NCBI RefSeq assembly: GCF_030936135.1
Contig: NC_082594.1
Coordinates: forward strand, 129,618,668-129,682,667
Length of the DNA stretch: 64,000 nt
Direction of reading: 5' to 3'
DNA from: Gavia stellata
Taxonomy: Eukaryota; Chordata; Aves; Gaviiformes; Gaviidae
In this document: in pieces, positions 40,240-50,475 of the stretch
Position numbering within the stretch: the first letter of the stretch is position 1
Layout: every line of letters begins with the position of its first letter
The notes under the pieces: generated by a model
The model's database searches: none
What the model was told of the DNA's origin: nothing
Seen by the model: the letters and a program-made list of their open reading frames with translations, nothing else
Made by a program: the position numbers and the translations under genes

Positions 40240-41749
40240 CCATGAGTTCACAGAAGTACAACATTATTGGAATAACCAAGACGTGGTGAGCCAGCTTGCA
40301 TGACTGGAGTACTGCAGTGGATGCATAGAGCTCTACAGGAAAGTCACGGAGGGAGGAGAAGAGAGGCTGCCCTCTCTGTGAAAGAGTGGCTTGAATGTGT
40401 GGAGCTCTCATACAGAACACGTGACAGGCTGGCTGAGAGCCTGTGGATCAGGATCCCAGGAAAGGCCAGTAGGGATGACAAGATGGTTGGAGCATGCTAC
40501 AGACCACCAGATCAGGGTAAGGAAGGAGGTAAAGGCTTCTCTAAACAGCTCCAGGAAGTTTCTGACTCACAGGCTCCAGCACATATGGGTGAACTTCTGA
40601 CATCTGCTGGGAAGGCAACACAGCAATTCAAGCAGTCAGGAAGATGCCTGGGCAGCGTCAGGGACAACTTCTTCACACAGGCTACCTGATACACCAGCAA
40701 GGACTGATGTGCAGCTGTATCTGCTGCTCCCTAACAGGGAAGGACTGGATGGGGATGTGGTCACAAACGGCTGCCTTGGCTGTAGTGACCAAGAAACAGC
40801 TCCAGATCCTGACAGGAGTGAGGAGGGTAAGCATCAGGCCCGGTGCTTTCAGAGAGCAAATTGCCGCTTCTTCAGGAAGGTGGTAGGCAGGATCTCACAG
40901 GAGACAGTCCCGAAGAGCAAAGGAGCCCAAGAGAGCCATCAGGCCTTTAAGGAGGACTTTCTCCAAGCACGAGCACAGGCCATGCCCATAGTCAGGAAAA
41001 CAGGCAGGCAAATTGGAAGATCAGCTTGACTAAGCAAGGAGCTCCTGACAGGGCTCCAGTGCAAGAATTACTTATACTGGATGTGGAGGCAGGGATACGC
41101 TCCAAAGGAGGAATTTAGGAACACTGCCCGGGCAGGTAAGGATGGTGTCAGGAAAGCCAAGGCTTAGCTATATTTAGACTTGCAAAGGATATCAAGGGCA
41201 ACAAGAGCTGCATCTGCTGCTACATTAACTATAAAGGAATAAAGGATGAAAATACAGGCCCATTCCTGAATTGGGAGCATGATTTAAGGATATCAGACAG
41301 AGAAGGCTTAGTGACTTGATGTGTTCCTTACTTCAGTCTTCATTAACAAGGTCTCATGTGCTCTGTGCTTAGTCAAAGGGCTCAAGAAAAACTACCAGAA
41401 GTCAGGGATTACTTGAGAAAACTTGATCCACACCAGTCCATGGGACTTGATCAGATGTATTCGAAGGTGCTTAAGACAGTTGGCTGATGTCACCGTGAGG
41501 GATATCACCTTTAAAAGATCATGGAGATTGGGGAAGTCCTTGACAACTAGAAAAACAAAAACGGTGCACTCATTTTTAAAAAGCGCCAAGAGGTCAACCT
41601 GGGGATCTACAGGCTGGTCAGTCTCACGTTCATCCCTGGGAGAATCATGGAGCTGGTCCTCTTAGGACACATTTCTGGGCTTATGAAGGAGAAAGTGGTT
41701 GGGAACAGTCAGCATACATTTAATTAAGGGTAAATCATGCCTAACCAAC
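40240..41749 (+). mobile_element. CR1: Old CR1 LINE, 5' part (endonuclease to RT), interrupted
   Basis: A decayed CR1 on the plus strand. Translated pieces follow CR1 ORF2 in order: an endonuclease segment with VGACYRPPDQ, then GCLGCSDQE, then the linker AFKEDFLQARAQ and SAWLSKELL, then the start of the RT domain. Many stops and frameshifts separate them. At 41749 the element is cut by an LTR and resumes at 42554, and joining the two sides restores the CR1 codons for LTNPTAFYND. The segment 40597-41167 has a near-identical inverted partner at 52074-52644. Confidence 0.9.
40597..41167 (+). repeat. 571-bp inverted repeat, copy A
   Basis: Aligned by hand with the reverse complement of 52074-52644, this segment has the same length, no indels and 8 mismatches. 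The first 392 bases (to 40988) are identical, and all mismatches fall in the last 179 bases. Seven of the eight are transitions. Similarity ends abruptly at 40597 and drops to old CR1-level similarity past 41167. Confidence 0.95.
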
Positions 41750-42054
41750 TGCTTTAGAGTGGTTTCGAGGATTCCCAAGAAAGGTAAACATATATACGCA
41801 GACTACAAGGAAAAATTAAAAAAACCCAAGCGTTTTATTAACTACAAACATGCATTACACTAAGGGTATCTTGCAAAGCAATTATCTTACCGACCTGAGG
41901 ACCATGAGGAAGATGGACTGTCCGTACATTCTTGTGTCGTCTTGCGCAGTGTGCTCAGCCCAGCAGTCGGTAGGTGCCAGCTTTACATGGGCGTCCCCAG
42001 GGGGGCAACAGTGACCTCGCTGTACACCGGCCCACTGCTCTTCGGGAAATCCCA

Positions 42055-42064
42055 CTATTTATAC
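42055..42064 (-). promoter_or_regulatory. TATA box of the solo LTR
   Basis: The minus strand reads GTATAAATAG about 216 bp upstream of AATAAA, in the position expected for the U3/R promoter. Upstream in U3 are CACGTG boxes (42090 and 42181), the 12-bp palindrome GGCACATGTGCC (42151-42162), and the inverted pair GACCAGCGGG/CCCGCTGGTC. Confidence 0.7.
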
Positions 42065-42438
42065 ATTTGCAGAGGAATGGGTTTCGACACACGTGACCAG
42101 CGGGTGCTGAAACACACCTCGGTTGCCGACTCTCAACATAGGGAGCCTATGGCACATGTGCCCGCTGGTCAGGCGCGCTGCACGTGCCATAGCCATCCCG
42201 TCTATGGGTTTGTAGGCTTTGTACACGCAGCATATTACCATAATCCAGCAATCATGTATCAACCATGCTCAAGCCGATAGTAGGATGTTATACGGCAAGC
42301 AAAATTACGAACGATGCTTTGTATTCCTCCACCACTGCACGTCCTCCCTGTTCTCCCCCTGTATTGCTCAGCCTCTTTATCTCTATGGTCAGCATTTCAA
42401 ACACTAGACAATAAACCATGTGTTTTCTTGTGCTGACT

Positions 42439-42510
42439 GCGATTTTCTCAGCTATCTACTTCTCACCCAATGTTGCGGTTTTCTCTACTATCTACTTCTC
42501 ACCCAGTGTC
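42439..42510 (-). repeat. Two 36-bp direct repeats in the LTR U3
   Basis: Tandem units 42439-42474 and 42475-42510 differ at 5 of 36 positions and share ATCTACTTCTCACCCA. Duplicated U3 segments of this kind are typical retroviral enhancer repeats. Confidence 0.85.
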
Positions 42511-42553
42511 CATGCACGGACCAAAATTCCATCTTTTAACCCTTCTGTACACA

Positions 42554-43515
42554 CCAACCCAACTGCCTTCTATAATGATGAAATAACTACATTTATGGAT
42601 GAGGGGAAAGTAGTATTTTTATACCTTGTCTTTAGCAAGGCTTTTCACACCATCTCCCACAATATTTCTTTATCCAAGTTAGAAGATTATGGCTTGAATG
42701 GGTGAACTAGATGGACTGTTGGCTGGATAAGGCATTGGCTGGATGGCCATGTCCAAAGAATTACAGTCAATGGCTCAATGTCCAAGGGGAAACCAGTAAT
42801 CAGCGCTGTCCCTCAAGGGTCTGCACTGGGACCAAATAGTATTTAATATCTTCATCAATGACATAGATAGTGGGATCGAGTACACCCGCATCAAGTTTGC
42901 CAAGACACCAAACTGGGGAGAATCAATGTGCTAAAGGGCTGGGCTGTCAGAGAGACCTAGACAGGTTAAAATTAAAAAAGGACAAATGTAAAGCTGTGGG
43001 AAGGAGGAACCACTTGTAACGATACAAGCTAGGGTCTGGCTGGTAGGGAAGCAGTTATGCTGAAAGGAAGCAGGGGGATCTGCGTAAGCAGCAAGCCAAA
43101 CATGAGCCAGGAGTGTCCCCTGGCTGCAAATGCAGCCAACAGCATCCTGGGCTGTACTAGCAGGAGCTTAGCCAGTAGATGGAGGGTAGCGATTATCCCC
43201 CTCTATCAGCATGCATTCGACTGCATTCAGAATACTGCATCTAGTTTTGGACCCCTTCAAGAAGACAGACATGAATAAAATTGGAGCAAGTTCAGTGGAG
43301 GGCTACCAAGATGGTCAGAGCACCTGTGCTGTGAGGAGAAGCTGAAGGCACTGTGCTTGCTCAAGCCTGGAGAAGAGGAGGCTTTGGAAGGGTACGTAAC
43401 AGCAGCCTTCCCATACCTACAAGGTGATCATCGAGAAGGTGGAGACATATTCTTCATAGTAGTGCATGGTGGGAGAACACGAGATAATGGGCATAAGTTG
43501 AAACAAGAGGGAAGA
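42554..43515 (+). mobile_element. CR1: Old CR1 LINE, 3' part (RT to C-terminus), resumed after LTR
   Basis: Continuation of the CR1 broken by the LTR. It encodes FMDEGKVVFLYLVFSKAF, then the GLNG/W-rich segment, a GxPQGS-like segment, FINDID-like codons and KFAK in place of K-F-A-D-D, followed by the LNMSQ-like and SLEKRRL-like region, all with frameshifts. Similarity fades near 43515 without a clean terminal repeat. The catalytic box and frame are both lost. Confidence 0.88.
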
Positions 43516-43986
43516 TGAAGGGGGAGTTTCTGATCTCTGGTTATCCTTGTCAAACTTTCATGATTCTTTACACATACAAAGTTCAAAATCAACTGAAATG
43601 GCTTTCAGCTTTCATTAACAACCAGCATGCAAAAGTCATGAAACCCGCTCCATTGCTTGATGTTTTGAAAACATTAATACATGGTATTCTTTTCTCATGG
43701 ATTCTTCTTGAGCTTCAGTGTATATATGGCCTCAGTTTTCAAGTTTTCTCTCTAGTCACAAGCAACCTAAAAACATACAATTATTCTTTAGAAATAGTAG
43801 GTTGACATTCTCAGAATAATGTGAAGCAGAAGCTAAGACATAAAAAAGAACCCTAAAAGTGCAAAAAAATATCAGAAGTTCAAGGAAAAAAAACCCAAAT
43901 CACTGCTAACAGCAGCAGCTTTGTTCCAATGCAACAACAAACTGAATTGTAGCTTTATCACAAAGTCAACCACCATCAGGAGATGA
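43516..43986. other. 3' flank of the predicted minus-strand gene
   Basis: This lies between the old CR1 and the stop codon of the terminal exon. No canonical AATAAA is seen on the minus strand. A GATAAA variant lies about 30 bases after the stop (near 43955). Otherwise it is unremarkable. Confidence 0.4.
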
Positions 43987-44231
43987 TCAGTTTGCCAGTC
44001 TTCTGCCAACTCCAGGAGATAGCGGTCTTGGAGAATATTTGTCTGGAGCACTGAGTTCCTGTTGGAGAACTGAGACTAGCAAATGCAAACTTTCATCCAT
44101 CATCTGGAACTGCTGAAGGATGAACCGTCTTTCTTCTGACTGTAAAAAGGTACTGATCCAAGATTGCATAGAAAGCTGATTAGTTTTTGATTTATCCACA
44201 TTCATGCAAATGGATATGACTTTGTTAATCT
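43987..44231 (-). CDS. Predicted terminal exon of an unrecognised membrane protein
   Basis: A minus-strand exon opening after a pyrimidine-rich acceptor (TTTATAATTGGTATTTAG) and running 80 codons to TGA. Its first two bases (AG) complete a codon left by a phase-1 exon, giving Glu after the usual G, so it matches the phase of every exon upstream. The peptide starts INKVISICMNVDKSK, has a middle likely to be helical (SEERRFILQQFQMMDESL, LLVSVLQQEL), and ends in a Pro-rich RPLSPGVGRRLAN. I do not recognise the family. The helical stretch could mediate oligomerisation. An internal alternative acceptor (TTTTTACAG near 44150) exists. It could also be an unrelated chance frame, since only phase and acceptor tie it to the gene. 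Confidence 0.5.
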
Positions 44232-44424
44232 CTAAATACCAATTATAAAAAAGGCCTTAGCTCTTACATTTTGTGTTAGTAGAGCACTGTTTATTAAAAC
44301 CAGATACAAAACAATACAAAATATTTTGTTCATGATCCGGCCTATTTCTCTTCATGCAGTGACACTAGAAAAGGAGGCTGTCCCTTCTGAGAAAAGCAAA
44401 ATAGGCACTGGCAACAGCTCAGCT

Positions 44425-44573
44425 AGTCTTCAAAGCCTTCTTTATTGATGGCTTCAAGTGCTGATGGAAAACCTCCAAGAGAAAAGATAGCAGCTCCTTC
44501 ACCGTTGAATTCTACTGCTTCTCTTCCATTCTTCTTTGGTTGGCAAAGCAATTATTTGCTTATGATTTAAGAT
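44425..44573 (-). CDS. Candidate alternative 3'-terminal exon
   Basis: The acceptor TTTCTTTTTCTATTGCTTCAG on the minus strand is the best-looking one in this part. Read in the gene's phase it gives only Asp-Leu-Lys-Ser and a stop. It would then be mostly 3' UTR, with AATAAA at about 44439-44444 and again near 44286-44291. Another frame in the same stretch is open for about 40 codons (ending EAINKEGFED and TAG) but cannot be entered in phase from this acceptor. It is either an alternative short-tail end or a decayed exon. Confidence 0.3.
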
Positions 44574-45366
44574 CTGAAGCAATAGAAAAAGAAAAGCACA
44601 CAGGTAAATTATTGTGTCTTCTCTTCTAGAAATTGAACTAGTTCTACTTTAAACACTAATGAACTAGTTAGGCTTTAAACACTAATGAAGTGTGAAGATG
44701 AATTACGACATTGTCACATGATCCAAAACAATCCAATTACAGCAGCTAGACGACACGTGGTATCTGATAGCCACTAGCAGTTTTACCCAAATTATCTGTT
44801 TATGGTTAGACACGTTCTTCTGCAACTGGAGCAGGTTAAGAACATTTATCACTTACTGTCAGCTACCTGCTAAGCAGCTGGTAACCTGTGAGGCTGTTCT
44901 GACTCCATGACTTTGGATCACATAACTAGGCACTTAAGACACCAATTTTATGCAAAGGTTCAGGTCTATAATCTTAGCATCAGCTGTGCACCACACATGC
45001 ATGTGATGCTGCTGCTATTTCTTCCACACAGTAAGGCCAGGCGCTTTTGGAGCTTTCTTTTTTGAGGATTGCAAATAGAGCTCTGATTTGACAGGCAAGG
45101 AAACTGAAGGCAAAGGGAAGTTACAGTGCAGGAAGTTAGAATCCAGTAAATTCAAGACTACACGCCCAACCTAACTCACTGCATGCAACATGCATCAACC
45201 TCTAACCAGGCTGATTTCCAATAAAGCATACACAAGGCCCACTTACATCGGTGTTTCCATCTTGGTGCACACAAAGCAACAGTATAAGGGGAACCAACTG
45301 TACGTGCCAAGGCACTGTCATTCAGTCTTTGCTCCTATTTTGATAGCACTACCCTTCCCTTCCGCT

Positions 45367-45438
45367 AGTCTCTAGCTCACCATCACTCCAAGTCTCTAGC
45401 TCAGCATCACTCCAAGTCTCTAGCTCAGCATCACTCCA
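45367..45438. repeat. 24-bp tandem repeat, three units
   Basis: Three head-to-tail copies of AGTCTCTAGCTCAGCATCAC plus TCCA. The first differs at one base. It looks like a young minisatellite and may vary in copy number. Confidence 0.9.
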
Positions 45439-45683
45439 ACCTGGGATAAGATGCCAAGAGACAGTCTAGGAGAGCAGCATATGGTGACACATGGCACTCA
45501 CCTCTGTAGACAATGACAAAAAGAAAGATGTCCCTAGTCTGGTTCTCACAAGGTTCCTGAAGAGGCCTGAAGTATTTTTATTATTTGTATCCTTATAATC
45601 CAAGCAGGTTTACTGCTTTACCTACAGCTGACTTATGCCAGCTTGGTGACAAGACTAAAAGGACATGATCGAGAAGCCAGCCT

Positions 45684-45717
45684 GGGGTGGGGGGGGGGGG
45701 GGGGTGGGGGGCAGGGG
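45684..45717 (+). repeat. Poly-G tract, potential G-quadruplex
   Basis: The tract reads G4, T, G16, T, G6, CA, G4. Four or more G-runs within 34 bases meet the usual G-quadruplex pattern on the plus strand, which is the non-template strand's complement for the minus-strand gene. Length is prone to sequencing error. Confidence 0.85.
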
Positions 45718-46423
45718 CTGCTATTTGCCTGTGTCTATGCAGTGAGAGGGCCTGAACATGAAATCAGTGTTCTCCCCTCATTTTATAGCTGTGGTGATAA
45801 GCATCAGGTTTCACACTCCCCACAGAACATGAAAAATGTTCGGTCCCCACACAGCTCGCAAACAGCACCAAAGAAAATAACAGCTATATCTGATCTCTTG
45901 ACATGATGTAAAAACGTAACTATTTCAGATGCTAAACCTTTAAGCATGACATAGGAGCACAGTTTAACCAAGTAAGTAGCCCTTGCAAAGCAGCACATCA
46001 CATAGGCCATGCATAATACGCTGACTTACTTCATTTGGTCTTCAGTATTACTGCTTGGCAACTAACAGGATCTGACTCAGTTATTACAAGATACCACAGC
46101 TTCCTCTCCAGCTATACAGCCCTGTTTCAAGTCTGTTTCCTTGTTTCATGACCATTTCATCAGCAGTTTCTCCTGCATCACAGAGTCAGGTTTCTTATAC
46201 TCAGTCCTCTCTCCCACCCTTTCACTCATCCATGTTTTCTCACATTCAAAGATTTTTTTCCTCTTTCCAACATTGTCTTCAGCAAATATCTGAACGTGAT
46301 TGCTTGGCTGGTAATTCAACAGAAGAATCAAACCCAGCAGAACAGAAAACTCTGCAGCAGTAAGGTGCCACTAGCTTCCACATTCCTGTGCATTTCGAGA
46401 ATTTTTAAATGGATTATCTGCAT

Positions 46424-46704
46424 CAGTGGTCTCCAAAGCGGGGTGTGCGCAAAGCAATTCATTGCGGTGCAGGAAGAAATTATTTTCGCATCATTAATAA
46501 AATTTGAAAATTAAAATACTATTTACTTCATCCTTATCTAATCCTTTTTTAATTTGTATTTTTGTGCATGTTTTATAATGTACATAATACTTGAGTATGG
46601 TAGCACATGTATATAATTTATAAATAAATATACATAAATTGGGTGTGTATGTTCAAAAAATTTTACTGATGGGGTGCCCAATCAAAAAAGTTTGGAGACC
46701 ACTG
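46424..46704. mobile_element. Complete hAT-type MITE, 281 bp
   Basis: Terminal inverted repeats CAGTGGTCTCCAAA and TTTGGAGACCACTG bound an AT-rich interior with no coding capacity. The flanks carry an imperfect 8-bp target duplication, ATCTGCAT (46416-46423) and ATCTACAA (46705-46712), 6 of 8 matching. CAG-start TIRs with 8-bp duplications are the hallmark of hAT (Charlie-like) elements. The mismatches in the duplication indicate an old insertion. Confidence 0.9.
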
Positions 46705-46985
46705 ATCTACAACACAAAAAGCAGAAACCAGTATGAAATGCCCATAGTTACACCACTTAACTAAGGGCTATATGACAGACAAAACAACATTTTTCCTTTT
46801 CTTTTGAGGAAAGGAAAATTGTTTTCAGTCAATCTGCAAAATTCATTCCTTACCAAACAAAAATACTTTGATACACACTGGCTTATAGTACACATTTTCT
46901 AAAAGCCTTCTTGAAGTCAGATAAAAAAATTTCAAAACAACAAGTTTCTGGTGACTCAGTTAATGAATTTGGAAACAAAACCTTT
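46705..46985. other. Short intronic stretch, nothing recognised
   Basis: AT-rich sequence between the MITE and the next CR1 with no features seen. Confidence 0.5.
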
Positions 46986-47345
46986 CATAGACTCATAGAA
47001 TATCTCAAGTTGGAAGGAACCCATAAGGATCACCAAGCCCTACTCCCTGCTCCTTGCAGGACTACCTAACACTAAACCATACAACTAAGAGCGTCATCCA
47101 GATGCTCCAGAGGCACCAGCCTCTGACAGGCTTGGTGCCAGGACCACTTCCCTGGGGACCGTGTTCCAGTGACTGACCACCCTCTCAGTGAAGAACCTTT
47201 TCCTCATGTCCTATCTGATCTTCCCCTGACACAGCTTCATTCCATTTCCACGTGTTCTGTCGCTGGTCACCAGAAAGAGATCAGTGCCTCCCCGTCCGCT
47301 GCCCTCCTTGAGGCAGTTGTAGACTGCGATGAGGTCACCCCTTTC
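46986..47345 (-). mobile_element. CR1: CR1 LINE, 3' fragment (different subfamily)
   Basis: The left edge reads CATAGACTCATAGAATATC, a CATAGAAT-type terminal repeat distinct from the CACAGAATC type at 2.1 kb. Inward from this come the CAAGTTGGAAGGAACCCA 3' UTR phrase and codons for the ORF2 C-terminus, ending by truncation near 47345. It has about 360 bp with moderate decay. Confidence 0.93.
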
Positions 47346-49877
47346 ATTTCACAAATAGCAAAACAATTTTTTTCCATCCATTCCTTTCTTCCTGCACTCA
47401 GTTTGTTTGCTATAGCTGACTTAATTTCACATCCCTCCAAAACTTTATTTCTTCACAGATGCTTTACTTGTCAAATACTCTTTAACTATCTATGTTCTAT
47501 GTAGAACAGCCAGCACTGTCAAAGGCTTCTGCTCTGGGAATCCACCTCATGCCCTCTACCACCAGGCTCATTTTCAGTTGAACTACGGCTGTTCTATAGC
47601 ATGCTCAAAGTGCAGCAAAGCTTTATGGTGTGAGAAAGTAACAGCTTCACGCAACACTTATTTCACACGTGCATCTCAGCCTGTCCTGATATCACTGCAA
47701 CAGCATCCCCCCCTGCCCTTCCCCTGTCTCCCGCCCTTCCTTCTCCCTTTTAATCCACTGCTGACCAGCATCCCATCCCCTCCAGTATGCCAGCCCAGTG
47801 CTTTTCAAGGCCCTTTATGATCAGATTTAACCTATTAGTCCATCAGAAGACCACCCAGATTTTTCTGCTGAGTCAGTTTCCTGCTACATGAGGTAGCGAA
47901 ACTGGCTCACAGACGGGCGTGATGGACATCAGAGGTGGTCCAAAAGAGCAGGACCTCCACTTTTAGTGACAGTAAGTGGCCAGATTGGCTCAAGTCATCC
48001 TACAAATTATAGTCTACATGGAACAATTTTCACCCATCCCATAGGGAAGAGCTCCCTAGAGTCAGAGTGAAGGATGCTTGAACCACAGTAAGTTACAGCA
48101 AGTCTCACAAACCCAGATAAGTTGATTGCCCTCATTAGATGGAGGCAAAGTTCAGCAACAGTCCTCAGTATCACCTTAATCTGCGTAAGCTTTGCAGACA
48201 CACCAGCAATGAGAAAGTTTTATTACATATTTACCTACAGTTTTACTTCTGAAAATCTTACACAACTCCAGTGAAATTCTTTCTAAGCAGGTCACACACT
48301 TCAACCCTTGGGAATTGAGAAATTCAGTTATTGATGGCAGCTGATTTCACTTCTCCATGCTGCCATTGAATCTGCTAGGTTGGCGAAATTACTTCTACCT
48401 CCACCACCTGGCTGTCACAAAGACCAAAGGCTTTGAGATATAGCACTATGCTACAGCTTCAACTATTCTGCCTGGAACCTTCCTGTTTCACAGATAGGAA
48501 CTTTGGATTTTCTACACATAAGTGTTCAGCCGGGTTTTCTGCAATACTACCAGGTGCTTTGGAAGCCAAACTTAGAGTGTAGTAATTGCTCTCTTGGCAA
48601 GGGCTTAAACTTTTTGTGTTCTTTACCAGATTTAGATGTCTCAGTAAGACTTTTCACTATAAACTAAAGGTCAATGATCTCAGCTCCAAACCTATGATCT
48701 TTAATATTCTTGGGAATCACAGTGTGAAACTAATTAGTAACAAGAGTGAAACCAGTTAGCATTCCATAGGCTTTCTCTACTCTAGAAAAATTCTACAGAA
48801 ACAGTATTCTGGTCTGGATGATGGCAGACCAATGTAAGCCCTTGCCTGTGCACTTTATTAAAGGATAGCCCGTATATCCTTCTGTTATCAGATTTGGGAC
48901 AGGACTAATCTGAGTTTTGATATTCTCCATGTTGATGTACTCCAAGAAGCAGCTGCACCACCTCACAGATGCTCTGGTCTGCACACATACCATAGAAAAC
49001 AGACTGAGAGGGCAAAACATCTTTGGAGATACCTAAGTGGAGGCCTGTTATGCCCCCATAGTAAATACAGCATACAGAACTGATGACTAAGTAAAGGTTC
49101 TAACTAATTCATGGAATATGAAACAATTGTTGAGAAACATTGTGTCTTTGCAGCCTCAATTTCACTAATATCCATAAGATGCAGTGTTGATCAACTATTC
49201 TCCCATACAGAGTAATAATCAGTTTTCTCATTCCATGTGTCAGTCCTCAGGCCCACTGGACTGTTCGTTTAGAAGAGCTTTCCCACCGTGTCCATGTAGG
49301 TTTATAAAACAACAACAAACCACAAGAAAAACACAAATTTAGTAAACTCTTCATTCTTTGTAACCAAAGAAAACACAGCTGCACATCTAAGCCATAAAAA
49401 AAAACCCTTCAGTGTTACACAATATATCTCTACTTTGACATGATGTTCAACAGCATTCATAATTAACAAGGTAGAATTGCAGTTCAGAAATCTACTGACA
49501 GAAAAACATGCTGCCTTACTCATACCTCAGCCACTATAAGCCTTTATCACTTGTTAAGGCATGGAATAAAGTAAAAGTGCAAGCATGAGGAAGAGGTGTG
49601 TTACTAATGAATGTTAGTAACATTTAATCCTACAGTTTTAAACTGGCTAAATTGGCCGGTCTTCTAAATACTTCCATCACAAACATATGATTCCATAGCA
49701 TACATCACACACGCATGTGCCCACCATAGACGCATCCCCTCCCTCCTAATAATCCTCACTCTGTTTTATACTTGAGCAAAAAGGGGTCACACACAGCCTG
49801 GCTCAGCACTGCCACTGCCAGCCTCTGTGACAGTCTGCACACTCTCCTAAGACACGGGGAGCTTCACCCTCACATAC
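47346..49877. other. Intronic sequence, no exon found
   Basis: On the gene model this is intron between the 49878 exon and the terminal exon. A C-rich tract lies near 47700-47760. Donor- and acceptor-like pairs were checked and none gave an in-phase exon. Confidence 0.45.
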
Positions 49878-49946
49878 CTTCTTTACTGCAGCTGGGAGAG
49901 TTGCTCAGGCGCTCCCCGTTTCCACCTTCTGCATCCTCGGTCGCTT
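49878..49946 (-). CDS. Predicted 69-bp tail exon, fourth in the modular tail
   Basis: Bounded on the minus strand by CCTTTTGTCCTTGCAG before it and GTATGTGAGG after it. It has phase 1 at both ends and 22 whole codons. The peptide ATEDAEGGNGERLSNSPSCS is acidic, Gly/Ser-rich and hydrophilic, as expected for a disordered cytoplasmic segment. It has the same length as the two exons just upstream but its sequence and intron flanks do not match theirs, so it is either an older duplicate or independent. Being symmetrical, it can be included or skipped without changing frame. Confidence 0.6.
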
Positions 49947-50234
49947 CTGCAAGGACAAAAGGCAATACTCAGACAATCCTGGAGCTCAGAACACTGCCCC
50001 TCCCCAGTCCAGATGGATCAAGAGTAATCTGACTGAGAGCTGGGCCATTTGTTCGGCATCAATAACAGCCCTGACCAACATCCCCTGCCCCCATGGAGCC
50101 ATCATACAACACCTCCCCTCTCTCCTCTTGCTCCCTTCCAGACCCTGCAAAGGCCAAGAATAGAAGGCATTCGGCCACCCATAACTTCACATCAAGAAGC
50201 ATTAGGCAAAAGCCACAATGAACAAAGACCGTGC

Positions 50235-50303
50235 CTGCTTCATTTACGCCATGGTCATCTGCATGCTTGGCCAGCAAGCTGCTGCTCCACTTCTTAAAGA
50301 TGT
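50235..50303 (-). CDS. Predicted 69-bp duplicated tail exon with GC donor
   Basis: The acceptor TCTTCTGCTCTCTCTTCAG is followed by 22 open codons (IFKKWSSSLLAKHADDHGVN, then EA). The ADDHGVNEA end matches AADHGVTEG and VNNGVNQE of the two paralogous exons. By length and homology the donor falls at GAAGCAG followed by GCACGG, so the intron would start GC rather than GT and lacks the following A-A-G that GC donors usually have. It may be spliced weakly, or this copy may be dying. It is the only local exon starting AC that can follow the 50476 exon without a stop. Confidence 0.5.
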
Positions 50304-50475
50304 CTGAAGAGAGAGCAGAAGACAACTGCAGTCCCCTACCTTGTTCAGCTTCAAGGTACTGGCCATTGCATAAGAGTGAGTTACTAGCTACAACTCAACA
50401 TGTTGCCATCAGCTAACACCAGAAAGCTAACACCTTTCCCACAAGACAGCTCCCCACCACAGAATAGGCACTCAC

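Larger units (their letters stand above)
41750..42553 (-). mobile_element. Solo ERV LTR inside CR1, with 5-bp target duplication
   Basis: An 804-bp insertion starting TG and ending CA, flanked by perfect CCAAC direct repeats (41745-41749 and 42554-42558). Removing the insertion and one CCAAC restores the host CR1 reading phrase. On the minus strand it has LTR anatomy: two 36-bp direct repeats in U3, a TATA box (TATAAATAG, 42055-42063), a GC-rich R region, and AATAAA (41834-41839) before U5. No gag, pol, env or second LTR is present, so it is a solo LTR left by recombination. I cannot assign the family. The 5-bp duplication fits several retroviral classes. Confidence 0.88.
44574..46423. other. 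Intronic sequence with tandem repeat and G-run
   Basis: On the present gene model this is intron. It contains three 24-bp tandem units and a long poly-G tract, listed separately. Two spans here have splice-like ends (around 44876-44944 and 45246-45296) but fail on frame or acceptor quality. Confidence 0.4.

Noticed and set aside
44876..44944. A 69-bp span with splice-like ends, same length as the tail exons
   Set aside because: It has a stop in the required phase, no similarity to the tail exons and no pyrimidine tract.
45246..45296. A 51-bp minus-strand span with a good donor, open in phase 1-1
   Set aside because: The acceptor side lacks a pyrimidine tract, so the match is probably chance.
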